From positions 1-64,000 of the forward strand of contig JANYIN010000075.1 of NCBI GenBank assembly GCA_025362035.1: 64,000 bases of DNA. Reading direction: 5' to 3'. Source of the stretch: Gemmatimonadaceae bacterium. Lineage in GTDB: Bacteria > Gemmatimonadota > Gemmatimonadetes > Gemmatimonadales > Gemmatimonadaceae. Below the pieces are notes generated by a model. The model saw only the letters and a program-made list of their open reading frames with translations, searched no databases and was not told the origin of the DNA. Positions 18,935-27,035 of the stretch are shown here, piece after piece (positions within the stretch are counted from its first letter, which is position 1; the number at the start of each line of letters is the position of its first letter). The position numbers and the translations under genes were made by a program.

Positions 18935-19195
18935 ATGAATGAGTCAGAGCGGGATGGATGGTCAGAGGAGGATCTCGAGGCAGAATTTCCGCGCGGTGAT
19001 GGAACAGCCGACTCGGACGCGGTCGTTTACTGCCCACATTGCGGCGAGGCGAACGAGATCGCGCTCGATCCGGGTAGCGGCGGCGATCAGCAGTATGTCG
19101 AGGATTGCCAGGTTTGCTGTCAGCCGTGGCAGATCCGGGTTCGGTACGGGCGCGACGGGAGCGCCGTGGTCGAGGTATTGGCGACGGATTCATAG
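18935..19195 (+). CDS. CPXCG-motif cysteine-rich small protein
   Basis: An 86-residue cytosolic protein with an acidic N-terminus and two cysteine pairs, CPHCG and CQVCC (followed by QPWQI), the hallmark of the CPXCG family thought to bind zinc in a ribbon fold. The molecular role of the family is not established. The gene stands alone: an unassigned region precedes it, and the adaptor gene on the opposite strand ends 148 bp downstream. Confidence 0.88.
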   Translation: MNESERDGWSEEDLEAEFPRGDGTADSDAVVYCPHCGEANEIALDPGSGGDQQYVEDCQVCCQPWQIRVRYGRDGSAVVEVLATDS

Positions 19196-19342
19196 GGCAG
19201 TGCGTGCGGCGGCGTCGTGAGCCGCATTAACGCGTTGCTCCGTTGCGCTCCCGGCGAGCAGAGTCGAGCACCTCAGATCGTACTTTCCGGTGCGCCCATG
19301 GCAATTCACTCGCCGCGCGGTTCACCGCCACGAGGGAACGCC

Positions 19343-20458
19343 CTACTGAGTGGCCACGTGAGCCACCACTGACATTCCTGGCCGCAGCGGATGTTTCGTG
19401 CCGCATCCCTCCGTGATCTTGATGCGTACAGGGACGCGCTGCACGACCTTCGTGAAGTTGCCGGTTGCGTTGTCTGGCGGGAGCAGCGCGAACTTCGCCC
19501 CGGTTGCCGCGCTTACGCTTTCGACGACGCCCTTCGCCTGACAACCGCCGTAGGCGTCCACTTCAAGTTCCGCCGACTGGCCCACCTTCAAATCGTTGAG
19601 CTGAGTTTCCTTGAAGTTCGCGGTCACCCAGACGCCGGTGTCCGAGACGACCGTGAGCAAGGGCTGCCCTCCCTGCACCAGCTGGCCGAGTTCCACGCTC
19701 TTTCGTGAAACAATCCCCGCTTCGGGCGCGACCAGGTGCGTGTACGACAATTGAAGTGCCGCATTGTCGCGGGCCGCCGCGGCCGCCGCAAGGCGAGCCT
19801 CGGCGAGGCGCACGCCTGCTTGGGCATTGACGATACCCGCACCCGCCGCCCCGGCGGACCGCTGCGCGCCCGCGAGCTGGGCGCTTGCGGCGTCCGCCGC
19901 CGCCTGCGCCGCATCGAGCGCCTGTCTGGATACCACCTGCTTCGCGACCAGCTCGCGCATGCGCGCGAGGTCGGCATCCGCCTTCGTGGCGTTCGCGCGC
20001 GCGGCGATGATGTTGGCGTCCAGGGCGGCTCGCTGTCCGGTGGCTGTCTGGACTGCCGCCTCGGCCTGTCCTTCCTGTCCTCGGCCGCCCGCGGCCGCGC
20101 GCGCCGCGGCGAGGTCGGCGTCGGCCTGTGCCAGCTTCACCGCGAACTCGCGCTCATCGATTGTGACCACCGTCGAGTCCTTCGCGACGTGATCGTTCTC
20201 AGCCACGCGAACCGACGTGACGTATCCGCTCACCTTCGCCAATACGGGAACGAGATGACCATCGACTTGTGCGTTGTCGGTGGACTCGTGCGAGCGGCCG
20301 TACAGCCATTTGGTCGTGCCCCACGCTAGGGCCGCGAGTGCCACGATGGCCACGATGCCGAGCACGATGCCCCGGCGGCGGCTGGGGGGCGCCTCTTCGA
20401 CTGTACGGGTGGCCGAGGAACGGGAGGCGTCGTTTTGCGGTTGCGTAGCTGTAGCCAT
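19343..20458 (-). CDS. HlyD/EmrA-family periplasmic adaptor (membrane fusion protein)
   Basis: A 371-residue adaptor that would bridge an inner-membrane exporter to TolC. It has a cytosolic N-terminus, one membrane helix (about 32-50, GIVLGIVAIVALAALAWG), the barrel-sandwich start ESTDNAQVDGHLVPVLAKVSGYV, a long Ala-rich coiled-coil hairpin (about 105-235), and the second half of the lipoyl domain (YTHLVAPEAGIVSRKSVELGQ) followed by a beta-barrel (ANFKETQLNDLKVGQ). The STDNAQV start is characteristic of EmrA-type adaptors. It is the last gene of the tetR-tolC-emrA run; no MFS or ABC pump follows, since the next gene is on the opposite strand. Confidence 0.92.
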   Translation of the reverse strand: MATATQPQNDASRSSATRTVEEAPPSRRRGIVLGIVAIVALAALAWGTTKWLYGRSHESTDNAQVDGHLVPVLAKVSGYVTSVRVAENDHVAKDSTVVTIDEREFAVKLAQADADLAAARAAAGGRGQEGQAEAAVQTATGQRAALDANIIAARANATKADADLARMRELVAKQVVSRQALDAAQAAADAASAQLAGAQRSAGAAGAGIVNAQAGVRLAEARLAAAAAARDNAALQLSYTHLVAPEAGIVSRKSVELGQLVQGGQPLLTVVSDTGVWVTANFKETQLNDLKVGQSAELEVDAYGGCQAKGVVESVSAATGAKFALLPPDNATGNFTKVVQRVPVRIKITEGCGTKHPLRPGMSVVAHVATQ

Positions 20459-20526
20459 GATCGAATCGCGCGTGCGAGAAAAGGCGAAAGGTGCGGACGA
20501 TGTTGTATTGGCAGTGAGCAGATCGA

Positions 20527-21930
20527 CTACTGAATGGCGGCGATGGAACCCTGGGCGCGAGCAAGCGCCACTCGCGCGCCCTGAAACGATGTAAGCGCAT
20601 CGACCAACTGCGTTCGGGCGGCATTGAGCGTCATGGACGCCGTGATCAGATCCGCGTTGCCGGACACCCCGGCCTGAAACCGCTCCCGCGATTGGGAGAC
20701 TTCCTGTTCGGCGAACGAGAGCCGTTCGCGCGCGGCGGCCACGATCTCACCCGACGATCGAAGGTTGAGCATCGCCGAGCGAACGTCCGCCTCTACCTGA
20801 GCGCGGAGGTCGCGAGCGCGAATATCCAGCTCGCGTGCTCCGGAAACCTGCTCTTCCACGCGGCCTTCGCGGCGGAATCCATCGAAAATTGGGACCGACA
20901 ACTGAATGCCCCAATCGTACGTCGGTAAGTAGCTCCGACCGTTCCGCTGACTCTGCCCTTCGTCGGCGAATACGCCAACCGTGGGGAATCGCTCGTCTCG
21001 GATGGCGGACGCCTGCAGACGCGACGACCTTGCCTGCAAGTCCAGGGACTGCACGTCCTTGCGTTCGCGCAACGCAGTGTCGAGAGCGGCGGTTTCGTCG
21101 AACGACACCGTGGACGGCAGTGTCCCGAGAGCGTCCGACAGTTCGATACGCACCGGGGGTAGTCCGAGAGCGCGAGCGAGGTCCACACGCGTGCGGTCAC
21201 GCTCGTTTCGGGCGCCAATCAGTTGCGCGCGCGCGCCGGCCAGTTGCGACCGCGCGCGCGTCACATCGAGCGCGACGCCGGTTCCGGCTGCGAGCTGATC
21301 CTGCGCGATTCCCAGCAACTCGGCGGCGAGCGTTGAGTCGGCGATGCGCGCGGAATAAACTGCGTCGGCCCGCAGCACGAGCAGGTATGCATTCGCCGCC
21401 ATCGTCGCGGCCATGTCGGACGCGTTCGCAACTTCCGCGTTGGCAACATCGACTACGCTCTTCGCGCTCGCGATGCGCGTTCTTGCGGCCGGATCAAACA
21501 GCGACTGTTGAATCCGCGCCCGGACGTCGAGCGCGTTCACGGGGCCCAGGATCTTTCCATCGGGTGGAAACAGAACCGGCTGACCAGGTGCGCTAGGTAA
21601 CTCGATCGGGAACGTCGCGCTGTTGATCGTCGATCCGCCTTCGCGCGCCGTCGCCGTGAGCGTTGGTAACAGATCCGCCTTTCGCTGGGTGACTCGCGCC
21701 TGCGCCGCATCCACTCGACTCCGCGCCCCTTCGACGGTTGCATTCTGCTTCGCCGCCATCCGCACTGCGTCCGCGAGGGTCAACCGAAGAGTTTGCGGCG
21801 CCTGCACTCGAGTTACGCCGCCTTCGGTCGACTGCGCAGCTGCCACGGCTGCGACGAATGCTACGAGAGCAACGATGAGCGTGAGGGCGAGGGAGATCGC
21901 GATGGAACGACGAAGTGGCTGGGGATTCAT
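20527..21930 (-). CDS. TolC-family outer-membrane efflux protein
   Basis: A 467-residue outer-membrane channel subunit with an N-terminal signal sequence (MNPQPLRRSIAISLALTLIVALVAFVAAVAAAQ) and two OEP repeats, the first starting LRLTLADAVRMAAKQNATVEGARS and the second after about residue 260. The helical stretches rich in Ala/Gln/Arg form the periplasmic tunnel, and DWGIQLSVPIFDGF is the typical strand at the membrane end. Its ATG overlaps the tetR stop codon by 4 nt, and the adaptor gene starts 68 bp beyond its stop, so all three are probably co-transcribed. Confidence 0.93.
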   Translation of the reverse strand: MNPQPLRRSIAISLALTLIVALVAFVAAVAAAQSTEGGVTRVQAPQTLRLTLADAVRMAAKQNATVEGARSRVDAAQARVTQRKADLLPTLTATAREGGSTINSATFPIELPSAPGQPVLFPPDGKILGPVNALDVRARIQQSLFDPAARTRIASAKSVVDVANAEVANASDMAATMAANAYLLVLRADAVYSARIADSTLAAELLGIAQDQLAAGTGVALDVTRARSQLAGARAQLIGARNERDRTRVDLARALGLPPVRIELSDALGTLPSTVSFDETAALDTALRERKDVQSLDLQARSSRLQASAIRDERFPTVGVFADEGQSQRNGRSYLPTYDWGIQLSVPIFDGFRREGRVEEQVSGARELDIRARDLRAQVEADVRSAMLNLRSSGEIVAAARERLSFAEQEVSQSRERFQAGVSGNADLITASMTLNAARTQLVDALTSFQGARVALARAQGSIAAIQ

Positions 21931-22589
21931 TTCAGACGCGAGTTGGGAGCATTTGGTGCTTCGGGCCGCATGGCATTGAAGAAAAATTCGCGAATCTGGG
22001 CGAGCAAAACGTCGTCGCCAACATCCTTGATCGCCTTGAAACAGTCGCGCTGGTGGTACCACATGGCATGCGTAACGAACAGTGAGCTGAGCATCCGCGC
22101 GGCAACCTGAGGGTCCATCCTCCGAAACTGGCCCGCGTCCATTCCGCGTTCCAGCATTTCTCGCACGAGCCGCTGCGCGCGCTCAATCACCTCAGTGGTG
22201 TAGAACGACGCCAGATCCGGAAAGCTCCTCAGTTCCGTGTTCACCAATCGGTGCATCGCTGGAAATACGGGCGACCGCAGCCAACCCCAATAGCCTTCCA
22301 TCCACGCCGTCAGGGAGTGAACTGGATCAGGCTCCGCCTCGAAGAACGCTTCCGCGCGCGCGATGAACGCGACGACCGACGTTCGGATGACCTCGCGGAA
22401 GAGATCTTCCTTTGTGGCGAAGTAAAGGTATATGGTCCCTTTCGAGAGCCCCGCGAGTTTGGCTATGTCTTCCAGCCGCGCTGCCGCCAAGCCGCGCTCT
22501 GCGAACACCTCAAGCGCGGCCTCGAGGATCTGCCTGGGCCGCTCCTCGGGAATGCGCCGCCACCTCGGCTCCACAATCGTCTCAGACAT
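21927..22589 (-). CDS. TetR/AcrR-family transcriptional regulator
   Basis: A 220-residue repressor-type protein. The N-terminal helix-turn-helix is complete (RPRQILEAALEVFAERGLAAARLEDIAKLAGLSKGTIYLYFATKEDLFREV), followed by a variable ligand domain with a C-terminal TetR_C-like part (SLFVTHAMWYHQRDCF). It is first in an operon with tolC and the adaptor. A palindrome lies 12 bp upstream of its start, consistent with autoregulation and with derepression by an exported compound. Ligand unknown. Confidence 0.95.
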   Translation of the reverse strand: MSETIVEPRWRRIPEERPRQILEAALEVFAERGLAAARLEDIAKLAGLSKGTIYLYFATKEDLFREVIRTSVVAFIARAEAFFEAEPDPVHSLTAWMEGYWGWLRSPVFPAMHRLVNTELRSFPDLASFYTTEVIERAQRLVREMLERGMDAGQFRRMDPQVAARMLSSLFVTHAMWYHQRDCFKAIKDVGDDVLLAQIREFFFNAMRPEAPNAPNSRLK

Positions 22590-22601
22590 CAGAAACTCGA
22601 G

Positions 22602-22619
22602 TAACCTGCTAGCCAGTTA
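22602..22619. promoter_or_regulatory. Candidate TetR operator
   Basis: TAACCTGCTAGCCAGTTA reads the same on both strands at 14 of 18 positions and sits just upstream of the tetR start codon. A second possible box, TGACTGGTCGGTAA, lies about 55 bp further out. Assignment to this TetR is inferred from position only. Confidence 0.55.
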
Positions 22620-22806
22620 GAAATGCGCACGCTTCGGTAAACGCTCCTCACGATGACGACCGGCTTTATTAATGACTGGTCGGTAAGTTACGGAGCATTT
22701 CTCCCGTGTCAATGGACCTGAAGCCTCGCATTCTCACAGCGATAGCCGGCCGCGGGCCGAGCAATACTGTCGATCCGTTGGAATCCCATTGGACTCGGGA
22801 ACAGCG

Positions 22807-23442
22807 CTAGCGGAACAGGACCAATGACTCGCTCGACAGACGGTGCGGCCGAAACCCGTCCTCAGCCGGGTAACCAAGCGCGATCAGCGCGGTGACTTTC
22901 ACATGCGGCGGGAGACCGAGAAGTTCCTTTACTTTGTTCGGAGCAAATCCGAGCATGGGCGAGGTGCCATACCCCTTTGCCTCAGCGAGTAGCAGGAGAT
23001 AACCGAGCGCGATGTTCGACTGCGAGTTGCCCCACGCCTCGCGCTCTTCAACTGACTTCCCATTGAAGGTGGCGAGGAAGCTGACCACTCCCGCCTCGCG
23101 CTTATCCCTGGGCAGTTCCGGGTGCATCGACTCCGGCATGCGCGCGAGCGCATCTGCCATGTCGCTGTACATCACGATCGTGACTGGCGCGCGCAGAATC
23201 TGCTGCTGTCCGTACGCCGCTGCCGACAAAGCTCCTTTGAGCCCGGGATCCTTCACGACCACGAAACGCCACGGCTGAGCGTTGTATGCCGACGGTGCCC
23301 GACCCGCTAGCCGGAGCAGTTCTCGAACGTCCGCCTCCGGTATCTGCGTCGCTTCGTAGGCACGGATTGAGCGGCGCCGATCGGCGGCCTCCGCAGCATC
23401 CGAGGCAGGAATTGTCCCAAGATCCGATATATCAGTACGCAT
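22807..23442 (-). CDS. Nitroreductase-family FMN oxidoreductase
   Basis: A 211-residue flavoenzyme of the nitroreductase fold, which uses NAD(P)H to reduce nitro compounds, quinones or similar. FMN-binding signatures visible: RRSIRAYEATQIPE near the N-terminus and GRAPSAYNAQPWRFVVV; the later SQSNIALGYLLLLAEAKGYGTSPMLGF matches the conserved dimer/FMN region. It is 68 bp downstream of a marR gene on the same strand, so it is probably induced when that repressor binds its ligand. Physiological substrate unknown. Confidence 0.92.
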   Translation of the reverse strand: MRTDISDLGTIPASDAAEAADRRRSIRAYEATQIPEADVRELLRLAGRAPSAYNAQPWRFVVVKDPGLKGALSAAAYGQQQILRAPVTIVMYSDMADALARMPESMHPELPRDKREAGVVSFLATFNGKSVEEREAWGNSQSNIALGYLLLLAEAKGYGTSPMLGFAPNKVKELLGLPPHVKVTALIALGYPAEDGFRPHRLSSESLVLFR

Positions 23443-23510
23443 TCTGTAATCTCCGTTGATTTATCATGCGACATCGAAATGAATTGCCACCGAGATTCGA
23501 CCAGGCGAGG

Positions 23511-23966
23511 CTAGCGTGCCCTAGCAGTTCCCAGTTTCTTGCAAATCCTACCCAACTCTTGCTGCTCTTCGCAGGACAGCACGCTTATGAGGCTCGTGAT
23601 GCGCCCCACGTGGCCCGGAAGCGCTGCCGCGATGACCGTCCGCCCCTGATTGGTGAGGTGTACGATCTGCATCCGTCGATCGTGCGCGTCGCGTTGTCGC
23701 CGAACGAGTCCGTTTCGCTCGAGGTTGTCCACTACCGTCGTGACGTTACTGCCGGAGCGGAGAATCTTCTGACCCAACTCTCCCTGACAGAGGGGGCCTA
23801 GATGATAAACAGCTTCCAGGACGGCAAGTTGGCTCTCGGTGAGGCCGAATTCCCTCTGAAGCATGGGATTCGTCTGGCCTAGCAAGGCATTCACGCTCCG
23901 AGTCAATTTGATAAACGTACTGAGCGCGAGAACCTCCTCAGGAGTGCCTTTGTAAGCGCTTGGCAT
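23511..23966 (-). CDS. MarR-family transcriptional regulator
   Basis: A 151-residue winged-helix regulator: LTESQLAVLEAVYHLGPLCQGELGQKILRSGSNVTTVVDNLERNGLVRRQRDAHDRR holds the recognition helix and the wing. The order marR then nitroreductase resembles quinone- or peroxide-responsive MhqR/OhrR units. One Cys lies in the DNA-binding domain (LCQGEL) and two lie near the C-terminus (SCEEQQ, RICKK), so thiol sensing is possible but unproved. It is divergent from the hslR-like gene. Confidence 0.93.
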   Translation of the reverse strand: MPSAYKGTPEEVLALSTFIKLTRSVNALLGQTNPMLQREFGLTESQLAVLEAVYHLGPLCQGELGQKILRSGSNVTTVVDNLERNGLVRRQRDAHDRRMQIVHLTNQGRTVIAAALPGHVGRITSLISVLSCEEQQELGRICKKLGTARAR

Positions 23967-23980
23967 CGTCGCCTCATATT

Positions 23981-23994
23981 GTTCGATATAGAAC
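23981..23994. promoter_or_regulatory. Candidate MarR operator
   Basis: GTTCGATATAGAAC is palindromic at 12 of 14 positions and lies 14 bp upstream of the marR start, in the space shared with the divergent S4-domain gene. The link to this MarR rests on position. Confidence 0.5.
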
Positions 23995-24080
23995 TGTACA
24001 GCTAGGAAACTCTCACGTCAATGTAAGTGTCACCACACACACATTTGTTCATGCTCAAGCGGGACAGCTATTTTCCAAGA

Positions 24081-24497
24081 ATGACCAAACCCGACCGCGA
24101 GGCTGTTGGAAGCAGTAGAGTCCGCATCGACAAGTGGCTCTGGGCGGCGAGATTCTTCAAGACCAGATCCCTCGCCGTCGAGGCCCTTGCGGCCGGCAGG
24201 GTGGAAGTCGGTGAAGAGCGGGTCAAACCCGCGAAGATGATACAAGTCGGCGATAGCGTCAGTGTGCGCGTCGGGCCGTACGAGCACACCGTGGCCGTTC
24301 GCGCACTCTCAGAGCGCCGGGGGCCAGCCAGTGTGGCTTCTTCGCTCTACGAGGAGACGCCAGCGAGCGTGGCTGGCCGGGCAAAGTTGCTCGAGCAACT
24401 GCGCATGGCACCCGCTGCCTTCGTTTACGAAGAGAAGGGGCGCCCGACGAAACGTGATCGCCGCGAAATCGACCGCTTTCGGGACGACCGCCGATAG
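24081..24497 (+). CDS. Hsp15-like S4-domain RNA-binding protein
   Basis: A 138-residue protein with an S4 domain at the N-terminus (VRIDKWLWAARFFKTRSLAVEALAAGRVEVGEERVKPAKMIQVGD) and a basic C-terminal tail (KGRPTKRDRREIDRF), the exact layout of E. coli Hsp15/HslR, which recycles stalled 50S subunits carrying peptidyl-tRNA. The ATG at MTKPDR was chosen over one 11 codons upstream (MLKRDS); either is possible. It overlaps nothing and nearly abuts the convergent esterase gene (15 bp). Confidence 0.92.
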   Translation: MTKPDREAVGSSRVRIDKWLWAARFFKTRSLAVEALAAGRVEVGEERVKPAKMIQVGDSVSVRVGPYEHTVAVRALSERRGPASVASSLYEETPASVAGRAKLLEQLRMAPAAFVYEEKGRPTKRDRREIDRFRDDRR

Positions 24498-24512
24498 CGA
24501 TTCACGCATGGT

Positions 24513-25217
24513 TCATCGCCCCGCAAAACTGGCGGCGAGGGTCTCGAGCGCTTCGGGGGTGATCTCGTGTTTTCCAGCGTATCGCTGCAGTGTATGCGCG
24601 ACGCCCGCAGCGGATAGCCGCTCGGCTTCCGATGCGAAGGCGGCCGACGTCATGAACTCGTCCGCGTCTCCGGCCACGAGCGTAAGTGGAGTGCCACGAA
24701 GTCTTTCGGACCAGGCCGACAGATCGAGTTCGGGAGGAATTCCCCCACCCCACAAAACGAGTTCATCGACGTGATAGGCGGACGCATCCGCCCACCGACA
24801 CACAGTCGCCGTCCCTTGGGAGAATCCGAGAACGACTAGACGGGGAGCTGCTCCCATTAGGCGATGCTTCAACTCGCCCGTCAGCTGTTCCAGGTAGGAA
24901 ACATAGTCCGTAATCTCCCCGAGCCGATGCTCCCGGGTCATCCAAGTGGCCCCCACGCGCGGATCGCGCTGCGTGCGACGTTCCGAAATGGGGTCGAGAT
25001 AGAAGCGCGATAGAGCCTCCGGCGCAACGACCAGTCGCGTTCCGTCATCCAACTCCACAAATTGGGCAATGAACCGCGACGCAAGCTGCCCATACCCGTG
25101 ACACACTAGCCAGATCTCGCGCGGAAATCCGTGCGTTGGGCCGAGCGTGAAATATCGGGCAGTGCGTGAGACGACAATTTCGTGTGCAGTGATGGAGGGC
25201 TCTGGCGGACCGTTCAT
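24513..25217 (-). CDS. Alpha/beta-hydrolase (phospholipase/carboxylesterase, YpfH-like)
   Basis: A 234-residue cytosolic serine hydrolase. The catalytic triad is readable: Ser in VLGFSQGTAT, Asp in VAGDADEFM, His in YAGKHEI, with oxyanion part WLVCHGYGQLA. Size and motif order fit the small carboxylesterase/phospholipase family. No signal peptide. Substrate unknown. It lies 95 bp downstream of the S41 protease gene on the same strand, so it may be in that transcript. Confidence 0.87.
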   Translation of the reverse strand: MNGPPEPSITAHEIVVSRTARYFTLGPTHGFPREIWLVCHGYGQLASRFIAQFVELDDGTRLVVAPEALSRFYLDPISERRTQRDPRVGATWMTREHRLGEITDYVSYLEQLTGELKHRLMGAAPRLVVLGFSQGTATVCRWADASAYHVDELVLWGGGIPPELDLSAWSERLRGTPLTLVAGDADEFMTSAAFASEAERLSAAGVAHTLQRYAGKHEITPEALETLAASFAGR

Positions 25218-25312
25218 ACCGGCTGCCGGGCCCCTTCGCGCTTTGCGAGCCGCTGGGCGCGGAAGGACTGCCCGCTCTCGCCCACAGCCGTTCCCCCGTC
25301 CACGCTGAGAGT

Positions 25313-26929
25313 CTACTCGTGTTGCGGCGACGACTTCGCAGAGGCCGTTGCGACCTGGGCCGCTGCGAGCAGCGCAGTTTGCGTGTGCGCCGTAGTCAAC
25401 AATTGAACAGCGCGAGACAACTGATGATCCTCCGCAAGACCGCGCTGCTTGGCGCCGCCGTCGCCGAGGACGAGTCGCGAAACGCGCCGATCGAGCTCGC
25501 GATCGAGCAGTTTGCTTGCGGCCGACTCGTACTTCGGATCAATCAGGACGCCGGCGGCGGTCAGACGGCTGCGGAGTTCCGTCCGCCACGCCGGTGTGAC
25601 GGTGAAATCGCGCGGAGACCCCTTCAGTTCGAACGCGTATTGATTGAGCGTCGTGATGAACGCCTGCGCCTTTGGCGCGACCGATCGGTAGAACTCTTGT
25701 TCAGCCGAGGACAGCGTGTCGTCCGCAACGATGATATCTGGAGTGATGCCGCCCCCTCCATATACCGTCCGGCCCGCATCCGACTTGTACTGCGGCTTAG
25801 CCCTCTTTTCCGCCTCCGTTTCCAGGGAATCGGGGCGTGTTTCCACCAAGCGACCGTCGGCAAGCAACTTCCGCTCGCGGTGGATGCTGCGCCCATTCGG
25901 CGTATACCACTTTCCGGTCGTGATCTTGAGCGCATAACCTCCATCCAGCGGGAACAGACTCTGCACTAATCCCTTTCCGAAACTGGTCGTGCCAAGCACG
26001 AGTGCGCGATCATGGTCCTGCAACGCGCCCGCGACGATTTCGCTGGCGGAGGCGGTCCCCCCATCACTCAGTACAACGAGCGGCGGTTGCATAGGCAGGT
26101 GTTCGCTTGACGACTTGGCGATTTCGTCCGGCGAGTTGCGTCCGCGCACAATAACGATGGGCTGGCCGTCTTTCAGGAAGAGAGAGCTCACGGCAAGGGC
26201 CTGCTCCACGATACCGCCGCCGTTGTCACGCATGTCCAGCACAAGCCCTTTCGCTCCTTCCGCCACGAGCTTCCGCGCGGCTTCCTGCACCTCGTCAGCC
26301 GCGTTTTCATTGAACGTCTGGAGCGGGATGTAGCCGATATGATCGCCGACCATGGTGGCGTACGGCACCGCAGGCACATGGATCTGCGCCCGCTTGAACG
26401 AAAGCTTGATCGGCTCTGTCACCCCGGGCCGAGCGTATGTCACATGAACGGTCGTACCGATCGTACCGCGAAGGGCATTGGAAACGCTGTCGATGATGAC
26501 GTCGCCGTTGACCGCCAGCGAATCGACACGAGTGATCAGATCGCCCTCCCGAACACCGCCTTCCTCCGCGGGAGTATGCGGGAAAACCCTGGCGACGACG
26601 ATCCGCCGCGCGCCACTGTTCTTCTGTTCTTCCAGCAGCATGCCCACGCCGCCGTAGCGCCCGCCGACGTTGCGGTTGAAGTCCTCGTTCGCCTTTGGCG
26701 CAAGCAACTCACTATAGGGGTCATTGAGCTCGCGAACGAGCCCCTTGGCCGCCTTCTCGAAGATCGCAGTTCCCTGGATGGAGTCCACGTATCGGTTCGC
26801 GACGATCGAGAGTACCTGATCAAACAGGCGTGGGGTCGATCGGGCCGAGCCGTTCTGAAGGAGAAATCCTCCAGCGACCATAGGAAGCAGAAGCAGCGAA
26901 GCAACAGCCGCAGTGCGTGGGCGGAACAT
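25313..26929 (-). CDS. S41-family C-terminal processing peptidase (CtpA-like)
   Basis: A 538-residue exported protease anchored or secreted by an N-terminal hydrophobic segment (AAVASLLLLPMVAGGFLL). A PDZ domain (about 85-170, RYGGVGMLLEEQ, GGVREGDLITRVDSLAV) precedes the tail-specific protease core with the catalytic Ser in GGTASASEIVAGAL and Lys in TSFGKGLVQSLF. The C-terminal 200 residues, including KPQYKSDAGRTVYGGGGITPD, match the CtpA/Prc type. Such enzymes trim C-termini of envelope proteins. It follows the LVIVD lipoprotein gene by 106 bp. Confidence 0.94.
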   Translation of the reverse strand: MFRPRTAAVASLLLLPMVAGGFLLQNGSARSTPRLFDQVLSIVANRYVDSIQGTAIFEKAAKGLVRELNDPYSELLAPKANEDFNRNVGGRYGGVGMLLEEQKNSGARRIVVARVFPHTPAEEGGVREGDLITRVDSLAVNGDVIIDSVSNALRGTIGTTVHVTYARPGVTEPIKLSFKRAQIHVPAVPYATMVGDHIGYIPLQTFNENAADEVQEAARKLVAEGAKGLVLDMRDNGGGIVEQALAVSSLFLKDGQPIVIVRGRNSPDEIAKSSSEHLPMQPPLVVLSDGGTASASEIVAGALQDHDRALVLGTTSFGKGLVQSLFPLDGGYALKITTGKWYTPNGRSIHRERKLLADGRLVETRPDSLETEAEKRAKPQYKSDAGRTVYGGGGITPDIIVADDTLSSAEQEFYRSVAPKAQAFITTLNQYAFELKGSPRDFTVTPAWRTELRSRLTAAGVLIDPKYESAASKLLDRELDRRVSRLVLGDGGAKQRGLAEDHQLSRAVQLLTTAHTQTALLAAAQVATASAKSSPQHE

Positions 26930-27035
26930 TCGAGCGACCTCAGAAGGAGGGCACGGAGCGCACGGACGCGCGCCCGGTCGAGCGCAATCTACCGAATTGA
27001 ACTGTTTCTGTCGCGTGTTCCGCGCCGGCGATCCA

